A stretch of DNA of 64,000 nt from NCBI GenBank assembly GCA_005883575.1, contig VBFH01000031.1:1-64000 (forward strand), read 5' to 3'. The notes below the pieces were generated by a model. It ran no database searches, had not been told where the DNA came from, and worked only from the letters and a program-made list of their open reading frames with translations. Positions 52,527-62,006 of the stretch are shown here, in pieces. The translations under genes and the position numbers were made by a program. This DNA comes from Chloroflexota bacterium (GTDB lineage: Bacteria > Chloroflexota > Dormibacteria > Dormibacterales > Dormibacteraceae). Within the stretch, counting starts at the first letter, position 1; each line of letters begins with the position of its first letter.

Positions 52527-53357
52527 ATGCGAGTTGGACGCTTCTCTCTCGACGGCAGGGCGCCGCGCCTGGGACTCTTCAAGGAAGACGCCGTGTACGA
52601 GGTACCTGGTGCGCCCATCGAGATGCTCGGCGACATTGACGAGGCCGCGGTTTTGAGAGGACCGCGGCACGAGCTTGCCAGGGTTAGGCTGCTGCCTCCA
52701 GTAGCACGGCCGTCGAAGGTCCTTTGCGTCGGGATCAACTACGTGCCGCACATGGAAGAGTCCGACTTCGAGCGGCCCGCCGAGCCGATCTTTTTCTCCA
52801 AGCTGCCCTCTGCGATCATCGGTCCAGACGAGGCAATCATCCTGCCCAAAGCCGCGCCCCGCAGGGTCGACTACGAGGCCGAGCTCGTCGTGGTCGTCGG
52901 GCGCCGCGGCCGGGACATCGAAGCCGCAGAGGCGCTTGAGCATGTGGCTGGCTACACGGTCGGCAACGACGTGTCGGCACGCGATTGGCAACTCAAGAAG
53001 CCAGGGGCCCAATGGCTGCTGGGCAAGAGCTTCGACACCTTCCTGCCCCTTGGCCCGTGGATCGTCACGCCTGATGAGTTCGGCGATCCGGCGTCGCGCC
53101 GCGTCCGGTGCACGGTCAACGGCGAGCAGCTCCAGGAGGACGCGCTCGCGAACTTGATCTTCGACATCCCGGCGTTGATCGCCTATGTATCGCAGGTCGC
53201 GACGCTCGAGCCGGGAGATCTCATCATGACCGGCACACCCGGCGGCGTCGGTCAGTCGCGCACGCCTCCCCGATGGCTTCAGGACGGTGATGTCGTCGAA
53301 ACGTCGATCGACAGCATCGGCGGCATCCGCAACCCAGTGCGCGCCTCGCCGGCATGA
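52527..53357 (+). CDS. Fumarylacetoacetate hydrolase-family protein
   Basis: 276 residues. 'VLCVGINYVPHMEES', 'FFSKLPSAIIGP', metal ligands in 'RVDYEAELVVVVGRRGRDIE', 'GNDVSARDWQLKK' and the C-terminal 'MTGTPGGVGQSRTPP' mark the FAH C-C bond hydrolase/2-oxoacid decarboxylase fold. Family members hydrolyse acylpyruvates or decarboxylate oxaloacetate. ATG starts 2 nt after the Mcd-like gene and overlaps HyuA copy 3 by 4 nt, so it is co-translated with both. Confidence 0.9.
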   Translation: MRVGRFSLDGRAPRLGLFKEDAVYEVPGAPIEMLGDIDEAAVLRGPRHELARVRLLPPVARPSKVLCVGINYVPHMEESDFERPAEPIFFSKLPSAIIGPDEAIILPKAAPRRVDYEAELVVVVGRRGRDIEAAEALEHVAGYTVGNDVSARDWQLKKPGAQWLLGKSFDTFLPLGPWIVTPDEFGDPASRRVRCTVNGEQLQEDALANLIFDIPALIAYVSQVATLEPGDLIMTGTPGGVGQSRTPPRWLQDGDVVETSIDSIGGIRNPVRASPA

Positions 53358-55414
53358 TTGCTGCCTGGACAGTCGCCGTCGACATCGGCGGTACGTTCAC
53401 CGACCTCGCGGCCTGGCGCCACGAGTCGAACGAGATCAAACGCGCCAAGGTGCTCACCGTGCCGGATGAGCCCGTCCGCGGGGTGATCGCCGCCATCGAG
53501 AAGGCCGGCATCGAGCTTCGAGACACGTCGATGTTCCTCCACGGCTCGACTGTCGCGATCAACGCCGTATTGCAGGGCACCGGCGCGAGGACGGCGCTGC
53601 TGACCACACGCGGTTTTCGCGACGTCCTTGAGATGGGACGGAAGAACCGACCCGACATGTACAACCTGTTCTTCAAGGCTCCGCCTTGCCCAGTCGCTCG
53701 CGAGGACCGATTCGAGGTCGACGAGCGGCTGTCCGCCGACGGCGCGGTGATCAAGGAGATTGAAGAGGAGGAGCTGCGCGCGATCGTCGCGGCTCTGCCC
53801 GCGGAGATTCAGGCGGTCGCGATCTGCTTCATCCATGCGTATGCGAACCCCGGCCACGAGCGGCGCGCGGCGGATGTTGTCCGAGACGCGCGACCCGACG
53901 TGTACACGTGCATCTCGACGGAGCTTTCCGGCGAGGCGCGTGAGTACGAAAGAACCTGCACCGCCGTGGCGAACGCGTACGTCGGGCCGCTTGTCGCGAC
54001 CTATGTAGCGGAGCTCGCCGCATATCTCGAGCGCAGCGGCTCGTCGGCGCCCCTGTTGATCACCCAGTCCAATGGTGGAGTGATGACGTCTGATGTGGCG
54101 GTTCGGCAGCCCGTCAGAACCATGGAGTCCGGGCCCGCTGCCGGCGTCACCGGAGCCGCGTGGCTCGGCAGGACCCTCCAGCTCAACGACCTGATCGCGT
54201 TTGATATGGGGGGCACCAGCGCGAAGGCATGTGTCGTGCAGCACGGCGAGCCTGAGGCCGCCGCGGAGTACTACGTCGGAGGCCGCCAGAACGGCCTTCC
54301 GGTTCAGGTTCCATTTCTCGACATCGTTGAGGTGGGCGCTGGCGGGGGGAGCATCGCCTACGTCGACGCCGGCAGGGCGCTCAAAGTTGGACCACGCAGC
54401 GCAGGGTCGGTACCTGGTCCGGCGGCGTATGGCCTCGGTGGGACCGAGCCGACCATCACCGACGCGAACATTGTCGTCGGCCGGATCACACCGGAATACT
54501 TCCTCGGCGGCGAGATGCGGCTCCGGATGGACCTGGCACGGTCAGCCGTGGGCAAGCTTGCGGCCGCACTTGGAATGGAACTCGAGTCCTGCGCCCTCGG
54601 CGTGATCCAGGTCGCCAACGCGATCATGGCTGGCGCGATCCGAGCCGTCACCGTCGAGCGGGGACGCGACCCCCGCGATTTCACGCTGGTGGCCTATGGC
54701 GGCGCCGGACCGCTACACGCCACCGCGCTCGCCGCTGAGCTGGGCATCCCGCGCGTGCTGATCCCGGCCGGTCCCGGAACCCACGGCGCGTTCGGCATGC
54801 TCGTCACAGAAATCCGACACGACCAGGCGCGGACCGTCCACCGTCGGCTTGACGCGTTTGCCGAGGCCGAGATGGGCTCGATGTTCGCCGGTCTCGAAGA
54901 AGAGGCGGCGACCTACGTCGGCTCCGAACTCACAGTCGACATCGCGCCGAGGCCCGATTTCGTACGGCGCCTGGACCTGCGCTACGTCGGCCAGTTCCAC
55001 CCGCTGACGCTCACGCTCCCGACGGCCTGCGACGGCCTGCATGCACGCATCCCGGATCTGTTCCATGCCGCACACCTCGAGCGCTACGGCCACAACGCGC
55101 CGGTCGAGCCGATCGAGGTGACGGCGATTCGCGTGACTTCTGTGCTGAAGATCGCCAAGCCGGAGACCTCGGGCATATCCCGGATGCGCCCGCCCTCGAG
55201 TGTTCATCAGCGTTCGCGGCGCGTGATGTTCGATGACGGCTCCTGGCACACGTGCCGTGTGAGCCGCCGCCACGAGCTCGTTTCGGGCCAGTCGCTGCGC
55301 GGCCCCGCCATCGTCGAGGATGCCGACACCAACATCGTCCTCGGCCCCACAGACAAAGCGGAAGTTGTGCCCGGCGGCCACCTGATGATCACCGTCGGAG
55401 GGACGGCCGCATGA
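53354..55414 (+). CDS. Hydantoinase/oxoprolinase subunit A (HyuA), copy 3
   Basis: 686 residues. 'WTVAVDIGGTFTDLAAWRH', 'LHGSTVAINAVLQGTGARTA', 'LIAFDMGGTSAKACVVQHGE', 'VEVGAGGGSIAYVDAG' and 'LVAYGGAGPLHATALAAELG' show the ATPase landmarks of the family. ATG start overlaps FAH by 4 nt and its stop overlaps HyuB by 4 nt. It is embedded in a unit of CoA-ester enzymes, which favours ring opening or carboxylation of a compound that becomes a dicarboxylic acid, rather than classic hydantoin use. Confidence 0.92.
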   Translation: MIAAWTVAVDIGGTFTDLAAWRHESNEIKRAKVLTVPDEPVRGVIAAIEKAGIELRDTSMFLHGSTVAINAVLQGTGARTALLTTRGFRDVLEMGRKNRPDMYNLFFKAPPCPVAREDRFEVDERLSADGAVIKEIEEEELRAIVAALPAEIQAVAICFIHAYANPGHERRAADVVRDARPDVYTCISTELSGEAREYERTCTAVANAYVGPLVATYVAELAAYLERSGSSAPLLITQSNGGVMTSDVAVRQPVRTMESGPAAGVTGAAWLGRTLQLNDLIAFDMGGTSAKACVVQHGEPEAAAEYYVGGRQNGLPVQVPFLDIVEVGAGGGSIAYVDAGRALKVGPRSAGSVPGPAAYGLGGTEPTITDANIVVGRITPEYFLGGEMRLRMDLARSAVGKLAAALGMELESCALGVIQVANAIMAGAIRAVTVERGRDPRDFTLVAYGGAGPLHATALAAELGIPRVLIPAGPGTHGAFGMLVTEIRHDQARTVHRRLDAFAEAEMGSMFAGLEEEAATYVGSELTVDIAPRPDFVRRLDLRYVGQFHPLTLTLPTACDGLHARIPDLFHAAHLERYGHNAPVEPIEVTAIRVTSVLKIAKPETSGISRMRPPSSVHQRSRRVMFDDGSWHTCRVSRRHELVSGQSLRGPAIVEDADTNIVLGPTDKAEVVPGGHLMITVGGTAA

Positions 55415-57150
55415 GCCAAACGCGCGTGGGAATCGATCCAATAACCGTCGAGGTCGTGCGCCACGGTCTGATTGCCGCGGCCGGCGAGATGATGATCAAC
55501 GTCAAGCACGCGGCTTACAGCCCGAGCATCCATGAGATCCAGGACGTTTGCGTCGGCCTGCTCGACAACCGCGCCGACATCCTCGCCTGCGCGCCCGGCT
55601 TGCCGATGTTCCTCGCCGACATCGGAGAGGTGGTACGGGACGGCTTCGAGGTGCTGGGTCCCGATGCGTTTCAGCCCGGAGACGTGTACATCTCAAACGA
55701 TCCTTTTACCATCGGCACGCACGTCAACAACATCGCGACGTACTCGCCTGTCTTTGTCGAAGGCGAGAGGGTCGGGTTCGCCGTCGTACGCGGCCATATG
55801 GTCGATATGGGCGGAACCGTCCCGGGTTCTCGGTCCAGCCGCCTGACCGAGATCTTCCAGGAGGGCCTGCGGATCCGCCAGCTGCAGCTGTACGCGGAAG
55901 GCACGCCGGTCGCCGCGATTCACCGGCTCATCGCCGACAACACGCGGATGCCGGAGGCCGTCCTCGGTGACCTCAGGGCCCAGGTCGCAGCGTGCCGCAC
56001 CGGCGAGCGCCGGATGACCGCGATTGTGCGTAAGTACGGGCGGGAGGCATTCGACGAATCATGCCGAATGCTGCTCGATCACGGCGAGAGGCTGGCGCGC
56101 AGGTCGGTGCGCGAGATCCCCGACGGCGTCTACCGCGCCGAAGCGTTTCTCGATGACGACGGCGTCGCGGTCGGCCGGAGGGTGCCGATACGCGTGCGCG
56201 TCGAAGTCACTGGCGACGGCATGACGATCGACTTCTCGGATTTCGCGGATCAGACGGAAGGTTCGATCAACACCGGACCGGCGGGCGCCGTCGCGATCGC
56301 GCGGCACGCATTCAAATGCCTGACCACGCCCAACGAGAGCCCGAACGAAGGTCATTTCCGGCCGCTGAACGTCGTCGCACCGCCGGGCAAGGTGATCAGC
56401 GCCCGCCCTCCAGCCGCATGTGGGTGGTGGTCGCGAACGACCAGCACCACGATCGACTGCATATTGCGGGCGGTCAGCGATGCAATCCCGGCGGCAGTGC
56501 CTGCGGCACATTTCGGCGACATTCCAATGTGCCTGATCAACGGATACGATCTGCGCGGAAACCGCTTCGTGTTCTTCGAGCCGGTACCTGGCGGACATGG
56601 CGGCAGGCCGACCGAGGATGGAGTCAGCGCCACCGTCTGCTTTCACGAAGGCGACACGCCCGACGTTCCGGTCGAGATCCAAGAGGCGATGCTCCCAGTG
56701 TTCGTCGAGGAGTCGACGCTCGACCAGGACAGCGCAGGGCCGGGACTCCATCGAGGAGGTCTCGGGTACCGGCGCACGTTTCGCCTGCTGTCGTCCGAAG
56801 CCTCCATGCAGCTCAACGTGGACCGGCACTACTGCCCGCCGTGGGGGCTCCGCGGAGGCGCGGCCGCCAGACCGAACAGCGCCTATATCGAAACCCCAGG
56901 CGGCGGCCGGCCCGAGCTCGTATTGAAGCGCGACGGCATCCGCCTCGAAGCCGGCGACAGGGTCATCCTGTGTGGTGGTGGTGGCGGCGGCTGGGGCGAT
57001 CCGCTGGAGAGGCCGCCGGAGGCGGTCCTGCGCGACGTCATAGCCGGCTACGTGAGCCGCACGGCGGCGCGCGCGGATTATGGCGTCGAAGTCGACCCGG
57101 AAAGGCGGACCGCGACCCGGATTAGGCAGCCCGAAGGAGAGGTCGAGTGA
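55411..57150 (+). CDS. Hydantoinase/oxoprolinase subunit B (HyuB), copy 3
   Basis: 579 residues. 'IDPITVEVVRHGLIAAAGEM', 'VYISNDPFTIGTHVNNI', 'VVRGHMVDMGGTVPGSRSS', 'IDFSDFADQTEGSINTG' and 'GGGGGGWGDPLERPPEAVLR' are present. The stretch after 'SARPPAACG' ('WWSRTTSTT') departs from the family, yet flanking residues align without a frame change. The ATG at 55411 overlaps the HyuA stop by 4 nt; the ORF-track start at 55252 is inside HyuA. Confidence 0.9.
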   Translation: MSQTRVGIDPITVEVVRHGLIAAAGEMMINVKHAAYSPSIHEIQDVCVGLLDNRADILACAPGLPMFLADIGEVVRDGFEVLGPDAFQPGDVYISNDPFTIGTHVNNIATYSPVFVEGERVGFAVVRGHMVDMGGTVPGSRSSRLTEIFQEGLRIRQLQLYAEGTPVAAIHRLIADNTRMPEAVLGDLRAQVAACRTGERRMTAIVRKYGREAFDESCRMLLDHGERLARRSVREIPDGVYRAEAFLDDDGVAVGRRVPIRVRVEVTGDGMTIDFSDFADQTEGSINTGPAGAVAIARHAFKCLTTPNESPNEGHFRPLNVVAPPGKVISARPPAACGWWSRTTSTTIDCILRAVSDAIPAAVPAAHFGDIPMCLINGYDLRGNRFVFFEPVPGGHGGRPTEDGVSATVCFHEGDTPDVPVEIQEAMLPVFVEESTLDQDSAGPGLHRGGLGYRRTFRLLSSEASMQLNVDRHYCPPWGLRGGAAARPNSAYIETPGGGRPELVLKRDGIRLEAGDRVILCGGGGGGWGDPLERPPEAVLRDVIAGYVSRTAARADYGVEVDPERRTATRIRQPEGEVE

Positions 57151-58382
57151 CGGCAGGCGCGCTTCGCGATTCGGCCGAGCGGCATCGGCAGAAAGCCGCA
57201 CAGCAAACCGCGGCGCTGCGTGCCGAGCTGCCGCTTCGTTACCTCCGCCAGCAGGCACACCTGACCGCGCCGGCTTCCGACGCAAAGCTTGCCGAGAAGG
57301 CATTGAGCAACGCCACGGGCGTCGCATCGCGGCTGCTCGATCGGTACGGTCTCGACGCGGAGGCAGTCGGTGAGCGGCTCGGCGTCGATGCGGGGGTCGT
57401 CACGTCGGTGCTCGAAGAAGTGGGCGCTCCGGTGGTGGTGCTCGACCTCGAGGATGGCGTGCCGCCGCACCTCGTCGACGCCGCGCGGGCGAACGTGGTC
57501 AGGCTGGCACGCGAGATCGACCGCGGCCGAACTCTCTGTTTTGTACGTCCGCCGGGCATCACAGATCCACGCTGCGCAGACGACCTCGTCTCGATGCTGG
57601 TGGACGCTGGGCACGGGCTTGCGGCGAACCGCTACCCGATTGACGGAATCGTCTTTCCCAAAGTTCGCCACGTCCACGAGGTCCGCTGGCTCGACGAGCT
57701 ACTCGCCAAGATCGAGAAGGACGTCAGCCTTCCGCCGGACAGCATTCGCGTCTGCTTTCTGGTCGAGACGGGATGGGGTGTGGCCAAACTTCCCGAGTTG
57801 GCTGCGGCCGGGCTCAACCGCCTTGCCGGAATCATCCTGGGCACGGTCGACCTGGGCGCCGACGTCCTCCTGCCCGAGGTCAGGTTCGAGCACCCGATCG
57901 CGGAGTGGGCGCGGATGATGATCGTGACGGTAGCCGGCGCGTGCGGTGTGCCCGCGATCGACGGCATGACGCTCGACTTTCCCGTGGGCCGTCCGGAGCT
58001 GGACGCACAAGCCAATCGGAAATTCGTTCTGGACCGCATGGCCACGAACTTCAACGACGCGCTTCACTCGATCGACCTTGGCATGTCCGGTCGCTGGGTC
58101 GGTCACCCACTTCAGCTGGTTGCGACGCTGCTCGCGTTTCGATCCTTTTTTAGTGAGGACTCCATCCGGGAACATGTGGCGACGCTTGAGGAGTTCTCGC
58201 GCGCCATCGCCAACGACCTGGGAGCCGTCGCCGCCTCTTCGGGCCAGCTCCTGGACATCGGCACCGATCGGCACGTGCGCCAACTGCTGCGGCGCGCGAC
58301 GGCCTGGGGTCTGCTCTCCGCCGATCGCGCGCACGAGCTTCATCTGATCACCGACTTGGAGCGGCGCGCCTACACCACATGA
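57147..58382 (+). CDS. CitE/HpcH-family aldolase (CoA-ester lyase-like)
   Basis: 411 residues. After a helical N-terminal extension of about 90 residues comes the TIM barrel: 'VVVLDLEDGVPPHLVDAARA' (Mg ligands), 'LCFVRPPGITD', 'GIVFPKVRHVHEVRWLDELL', 'VCFLVETGWGVAKLPEL' and 'GIILGTVDLGADVL'. The DLEDG and VET motifs are those of citrate/malyl-CoA/citramalyl-CoA lyases; at 411 residues it is longer than typical CitE proteins (about 300). With the MaoC hydratase and CoA transferase it would cleave a hydroxyacyl-CoA such as methylmalyl- or citramalyl-CoA. GTG overlaps HyuB (GTGA). Confidence 0.85.
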   Translation: MTAGALRDSAERHRQKAAQQTAALRAELPLRYLRQQAHLTAPASDAKLAEKALSNATGVASRLLDRYGLDAEAVGERLGVDAGVVTSVLEEVGAPVVVLDLEDGVPPHLVDAARANVVRLAREIDRGRTLCFVRPPGITDPRCADDLVSMLVDAGHGLAANRYPIDGIVFPKVRHVHEVRWLDELLAKIEKDVSLPPDSIRVCFLVETGWGVAKLPELAAAGLNRLAGIILGTVDLGADVLLPEVRFEHPIAEWARMMIVTVAGACGVPAIDGMTLDFPVGRPELDAQANRKFVLDRMATNFNDALHSIDLGMSGRWVGHPLQLVATLLAFRSFFSEDSIREHVATLEEFSRAIANDLGAVAASSGQLLDIGTDRHVRQLLRRATAWGLLSADRAHELHLITDLERRAYTT

Positions 58383-59575
58383 CCGAAGCCGGACCGCTCG
58401 CCAACGTGAAGGTGCTCGACGCCGCCTCGTTCATGGCCGCACCGATGACCGCGATGTGGCTCGCCGACTTTGGCGCCGACGTGATCAAGATCGAGCACCC
58501 GAAAGGCGACATGATGCGCTCTTGGGGCAGCTCCAAAGACGGGGTACCGCTGTTCTGGAAGGTTGTCGGTCGCAACAAGAAGTCGATGACTCTTGACCTT
58601 CATCAACCAAAGGGCCAGGAGATTCTGAAATCGATGGCCGCGAAGGCCGATGTCCTTGTCGAGAACTTTCGGCCCGGCACGCTGGCGCGCTGGGACCTGG
58701 ACTACGAGTCGCTGAGGCGGGTCAATCCGCGTCTCGTGATGCTCAGCATCTCGGCCTTTGGACAAACGGGGCCGTACAGCCGGCGGGCCGGCTTTGGAAC
58801 TCTGGCTGAGGCGATGAGCGGATTCGCGCACATGACCGGCAGCCCGGATGGACCGCCGACGCTGCCAGGATTCGGGCTCGCCGACGGGATCACCGGCCTG
58901 TGCGGCGCCTACGCCATCATGGTCGCGCTCCACGAACGCGACACGGTGAGCGGGCAAGGCCAGGCCATCGACCTTGCGATCTACGAGCCGTTGATGACGG
59001 TCCTCGGACACCCCTTCATCGAGTTCGACCAGCTCGGCGTCATCGCAGAACGGCTCGGATCCAGACTGACCTTTGCATCTCCTCGCAACACTTACCGCAG
59101 CCGCGACGGACGGTGGCTCGCCATGTCTTGCAGCGCGCAGAGCGTTTTCGCACGCGCGTGTCACGCGATCGGCCGGCCAGAATTGATCACGGATCCGCGG
59201 TTCGTCGACAACCCGGCTCGAACGGTCAACCACAAAGCCATCGACGACATCTTTGCGGAGTGGATTGGCAACCGAGATGCGGATGAAGTGCTCACGACTT
59301 TGAACGGGGCCGGAGCGGCGGTGGCGCCCATCTACGACATGCGCGACATCTTCGCCGACCCACATTTCGCGGCGCGCGAGAACATCGCAACCCTGGCCGA
59401 TGACGAGCTCGGCAAAGTGCGCATGCAAAACGTGGTCTCGAAGCTGTCGCGCACGCCTGGCCGGATCAAGCACGCGGGGCCACGTCTCGGCGAGCACACC
59501 GCGCAGGTCCTGCATGAATGGCTTGGGCTCGGCAGGCGCGAGCTGGACGAGCTTCGAGCCGCCGGCGTCATCTGA
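58379..59575 (+). CDS. Class III CoA transferase (CaiB/BaiF family)
   Basis: 398 residues. 'VLDAASFMAAPMTAMWLADF', 'GADVIKIEHPKGDMMRSWG', 'SMTLDLHQPKGQEILKSMAA', 'VLVENFRPGTLARWDLDYES' and 'LPGFGLADGITGLCGAYAIM', with the nucleophilic Asp in the last. C-terminal 'GPRLGEHTAQVLHEWLGL' is normal. It is distinct from the Mct-like gene at 14332 and closer to generic dicarboxylate CoA transferases. It probably activates the free acid made by the preceding enzymes. ATG overlaps the lyase stop by 4 nt. Confidence 0.9.
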   Translation: MTEAGPLANVKVLDAASFMAAPMTAMWLADFGADVIKIEHPKGDMMRSWGSSKDGVPLFWKVVGRNKKSMTLDLHQPKGQEILKSMAAKADVLVENFRPGTLARWDLDYESLRRVNPRLVMLSISAFGQTGPYSRRAGFGTLAEAMSGFAHMTGSPDGPPTLPGFGLADGITGLCGAYAIMVALHERDTVSGQGQAIDLAIYEPLMTVLGHPFIEFDQLGVIAERLGSRLTFASPRNTYRSRDGRWLAMSCSAQSVFARACHAIGRPELITDPRFVDNPARTVNHKAIDDIFAEWIGNRDADEVLTTLNGAGAAVAPIYDMRDIFADPHFAARENIATLADDELGKVRMQNVVSKLSRTPGRIKHAGPRLGEHTAQVLHEWLGLGRRELDELRAAGVI

Positions 59576-59583
59576 GGTTTCAC

Positions 59584-60792
59584 ATGCGGTCGCTCAGCTT
59601 GCCGGTCCGAAGTCTGGCCGGCCGCCCGACTTCGGTCCTGGTGATGGCCACTGGCCTGCTGGCGGCCACCGCGGCCTATCAGACGGTTCCAGGAGTCCTG
59701 GGTCCGCTGCTGGAGACCGACCTCGGCATCAACCAGGCCGCATTGGGATTGCTCTCGGCGGCCCTCATCGGCGGCATGGCTATCGGATTGCTCCCCGGCG
59801 GGGTGTTGAGCGACCGCTTCAGCGAACGCACGATCATGACTATCGGTGTCGGCGGCGGCGGACTGGCAATGTTCGCCGCGTCTTTCTCGACCAGCTTCCC
59901 GGTGCTTGCCGTCCTCTTCTTCGTCGCGAGCATCGGCGCGGCGTTCGCGGCGACGGGCGGACCCAAGACGATCATCCGCTGGTTCGCGCCGAACCGCCGC
60001 GGGACCGCTCTAGGCATCCGGCAGACTGGCGTGCCGCTTGGCGGCGTGGTGGCCTCGGTTTTGCTCCCCGCGATCGCAGTCGCCGGTGAATGGCGCCTCG
60101 CCACCCGATGCGTCGCCATCGCCGCGGTGTTGGTCGCCTTCCTGTTCTGGGCGCTCTATCGAGACCGTGATGGCAAGCCGCTGGTGGAAAGCGGAATCGA
60201 CCAACCGTCGATCTATCGCAGCCGCCGCTTCGTGGCCGCGACAGGTTGTGCGCTCACGTTGCAGGCGGCCCAGGCGTGCACCCTCACGTATCTCACGGTC
60301 GACTTGCACCAGACATTGGGCCTGCCCGCAGCCACTGCCGCTCTGTTTCTCGCCGTCGCCCTGATCGGCGCGGTCGTAGGCCGGGTCGGCTGGGGAACGG
60401 TCGGCGACCTGATCGGAAATCGGCGGGCGCTAACTTCTGTCAGTGCGCTAGCCGCCGTCTGCTGCTGCCTCATGTCCCTGGTCGATTCGACGAGCAGCCT
60501 GGTCGCAGTCGCTCTCGTCTGCCTGGTTCTCGGCTTGGCCGCAATGAGCTGGAACGCCGTCTACATCAGCCTGGTCACTACGATGGCACCTCGACGGTCG
60601 ATCGGGTCGGCGCTGGGTACCGGCCTCAGCATCGTCTTGCTTGGATTCTCCGTGGCTCCTCTGTTCGGGCGTGTGGCAGATGTTGCCCATTCCTTTCGTC
60701 CGGCCTGGGTTGCGCTCGCGCTCTTGGTCACCGTTGGCGTCGCTCTTTCTTTCGTCGCACGCACACCAAAACCGGAGCCGGCAGTGGTGTGA
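59584..60792 (+). CDS. Major facilitator superfamily transporter
   Basis: 402 residues with about 12 hydrophobic segments and the loop 2-3 motif 'GGVLSDRFSERTIMTIGVGG', plus 'GTALGIRQTGVPLGGVV' and a mirrored loop in the second half. The ATG at 59584 follows GAGGT by 7 nt. It closes the CoA-ester unit, presumably moving its starting compound or product across the membrane; its stop shares one base with the next start (TGATG). Confidence 0.9.
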   Translation: MRSLSLPVRSLAGRPTSVLVMATGLLAATAAYQTVPGVLGPLLETDLGINQAALGLLSAALIGGMAIGLLPGGVLSDRFSERTIMTIGVGGGGLAMFAASFSTSFPVLAVLFFVASIGAAFAATGGPKTIIRWFAPNRRGTALGIRQTGVPLGGVVASVLLPAIAVAGEWRLATRCVAIAAVLVAFLFWALYRDRDGKPLVESGIDQPSIYRSRRFVAATGCALTLQAAQACTLTYLTVDLHQTLGLPAATAALFLAVALIGAVVGRVGWGTVGDLIGNRRALTSVSALAAVCCCLMSLVDSTSSLVAVALVCLVLGLAAMSWNAVYISLVTTMAPRRSIGSALGTGLSIVLLGFSVAPLFGRVADVAHSFRPAWVALALLVTVGVALSFVARTPKPEPAVV

Positions 60793-62006
60793 TGGAACGC
60801 GGGCTAGCGCCGACGAAGGACTCCGCCGCCACGGCGGTGGTTGGCGCTGGGGTGGTCGGCGGCGCCATCGCCCACCTCCTCGCCAAGGCCGGCCAGCGCG
60901 TGGTCATCCTCGAAGGCGACTCCGTCGGCTCGGGCTCGAGTGGTCACGGACATGGAGTCGTAAGCCTGATCGGCAAGGACTTCCGCCCCGGCCCGCACTT
61001 TGAGCTTGGCTGTATCGGCGCCGAGATCTACCCGAATTACGTCGCCGAACTCATCGAGGACAGCGGCCTCGACCCGATGTACCACCGGCTGCCAAGCCTC
61101 GCTCTGGCGATCATCGATGAGGAGGAGCGCATCTTCCGCGAACAGTTCGAGTTGCACAAGGATCGCCTCGAGCTGCGTTGGATCGACGGCGACGAGTGCC
61201 GCATGCTCGAACCACGAATCACTGAGGACGCCCGCGGCGCGGTCTTGTACGAGCACGGTCAGGTGGACGGGTACCGACTGAGCCTCGCGACCGCCCGCGC
61301 AGTCGAACAGCTTGGAGGCCGGCTCGAGATGCGCAAGCTCGTCGGTCTAATGAGCGAGGGCGACCGCGTTGTCGGCGTTCAGCATGCCGGCGGCCAGATC
61401 GCTTGCCAGACCGTGGTGCTGGCGATGGGCGCCTGGGTCCGGGAAGCAGAAGCTTGGATCGGGTGGCCGATCCCCGTCCGGCCGTTGCACGGAGAGGTCC
61501 TCAACGTGAGGCTACCCGGACCAAGAGTCCGCGCGTTCATCCTGACCGCCCGCCACGGACCGATCCTTCAGCGAAAGGACGGAATCCTGCTTGTCGGAAG
61601 TCTGGGTGGTGTGACTATGAGCGGGATGGACGTCGATGCCAAGCACGTCTTCGATCCACATGACACAAGCCCGCCGGTGTTCGACCTCGCTGCACACGAA
61701 GAGAACGGCAAATTCATGATCGAACGCGCTCTTCGTGTGATGCCGGCGCTGGAGGAGGCTGACTTGGTAGCGCACTTAGCCGGCGTTCGCCCTCTGTCCG
61801 CCGACCGGATGCCGATCATCGGACCGGTTCCATCGATGCGGGGAGTCATCATTGCGACTGGCCATGGCACTAAGGGCATTCATCTGGCGCCCATCACAGG
61901 TCGGATGGTCGCGGAGATGATCCTAAATGGGCGCGACCTTGCCGGCGTTCCGACCGACGCGTTCTCGCCCAGCCGCTTTCAACCTGCCGTAGGGATAGGG
62001 GCTTAA
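60792..62006 (+). CDS. FAD-dependent amino acid/amine oxidase-like protein (DAO family)
   Basis: 404 residues. FAD fold 'AVVGAGVVGGAIAHLLAKAG' ends in 'VVILEGDSVGSGSSGHGHG'; 'QVDGYRLSLATARAVEQLGG', 'VVLAMGAWVREAEAWIGWPI', 'PVRPLHGEVLNVR' and 'VIIATGHGTKGIHLAPITGR' are the glycine oxidase/sarcosine dehydrogenase-type landmarks. It would oxidise an amine or amino acid, linking to the nitrogen-compound theme of the locus. The ORF track starts it at 60246, inside the MFS gene; the TGATG overlap at 60792 is the natural start. Confidence 0.9.
   Translation: MERGLAPTKDSAATAVVGAGVVGGAIAHLLAKAGQRVVILEGDSVGSGSSGHGHGVVSLIGKDFRPGPHFELGCIGAEIYPNYVAELIEDSGLDPMYHRLPSLALAIIDEEERIFREQFELHKDRLELRWIDGDECRMLEPRITEDARGAVLYEHGQVDGYRLSLATARAVEQLGGRLEMRKLVGLMSEGDRVVGVQHAGGQIACQTVVLAMGAWVREAEAWIGWPIPVRPLHGEVLNVRLPGPRVRAFILTARHGPILQRKDGILLVGSLGGVTMSGMDVDAKHVFDPHDTSPPVFDLAAHEENGKFMIERALRVMPALEEADLVAHLAGVRPLSADRMPIIGPVPSMRGVIIATGHGTKGIHLAPITGRMVAEMILNGRDLAGVPTDAFSPSRFQPAVGIGA

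Noticed and set aside
56400-56460. Possible paired frameshifts in HyuB copy 3 around 'GWWSRTTST'
   Set aside because: Both flanks align in the same frame and no better reading was found in the alternative frames; treated as divergence.
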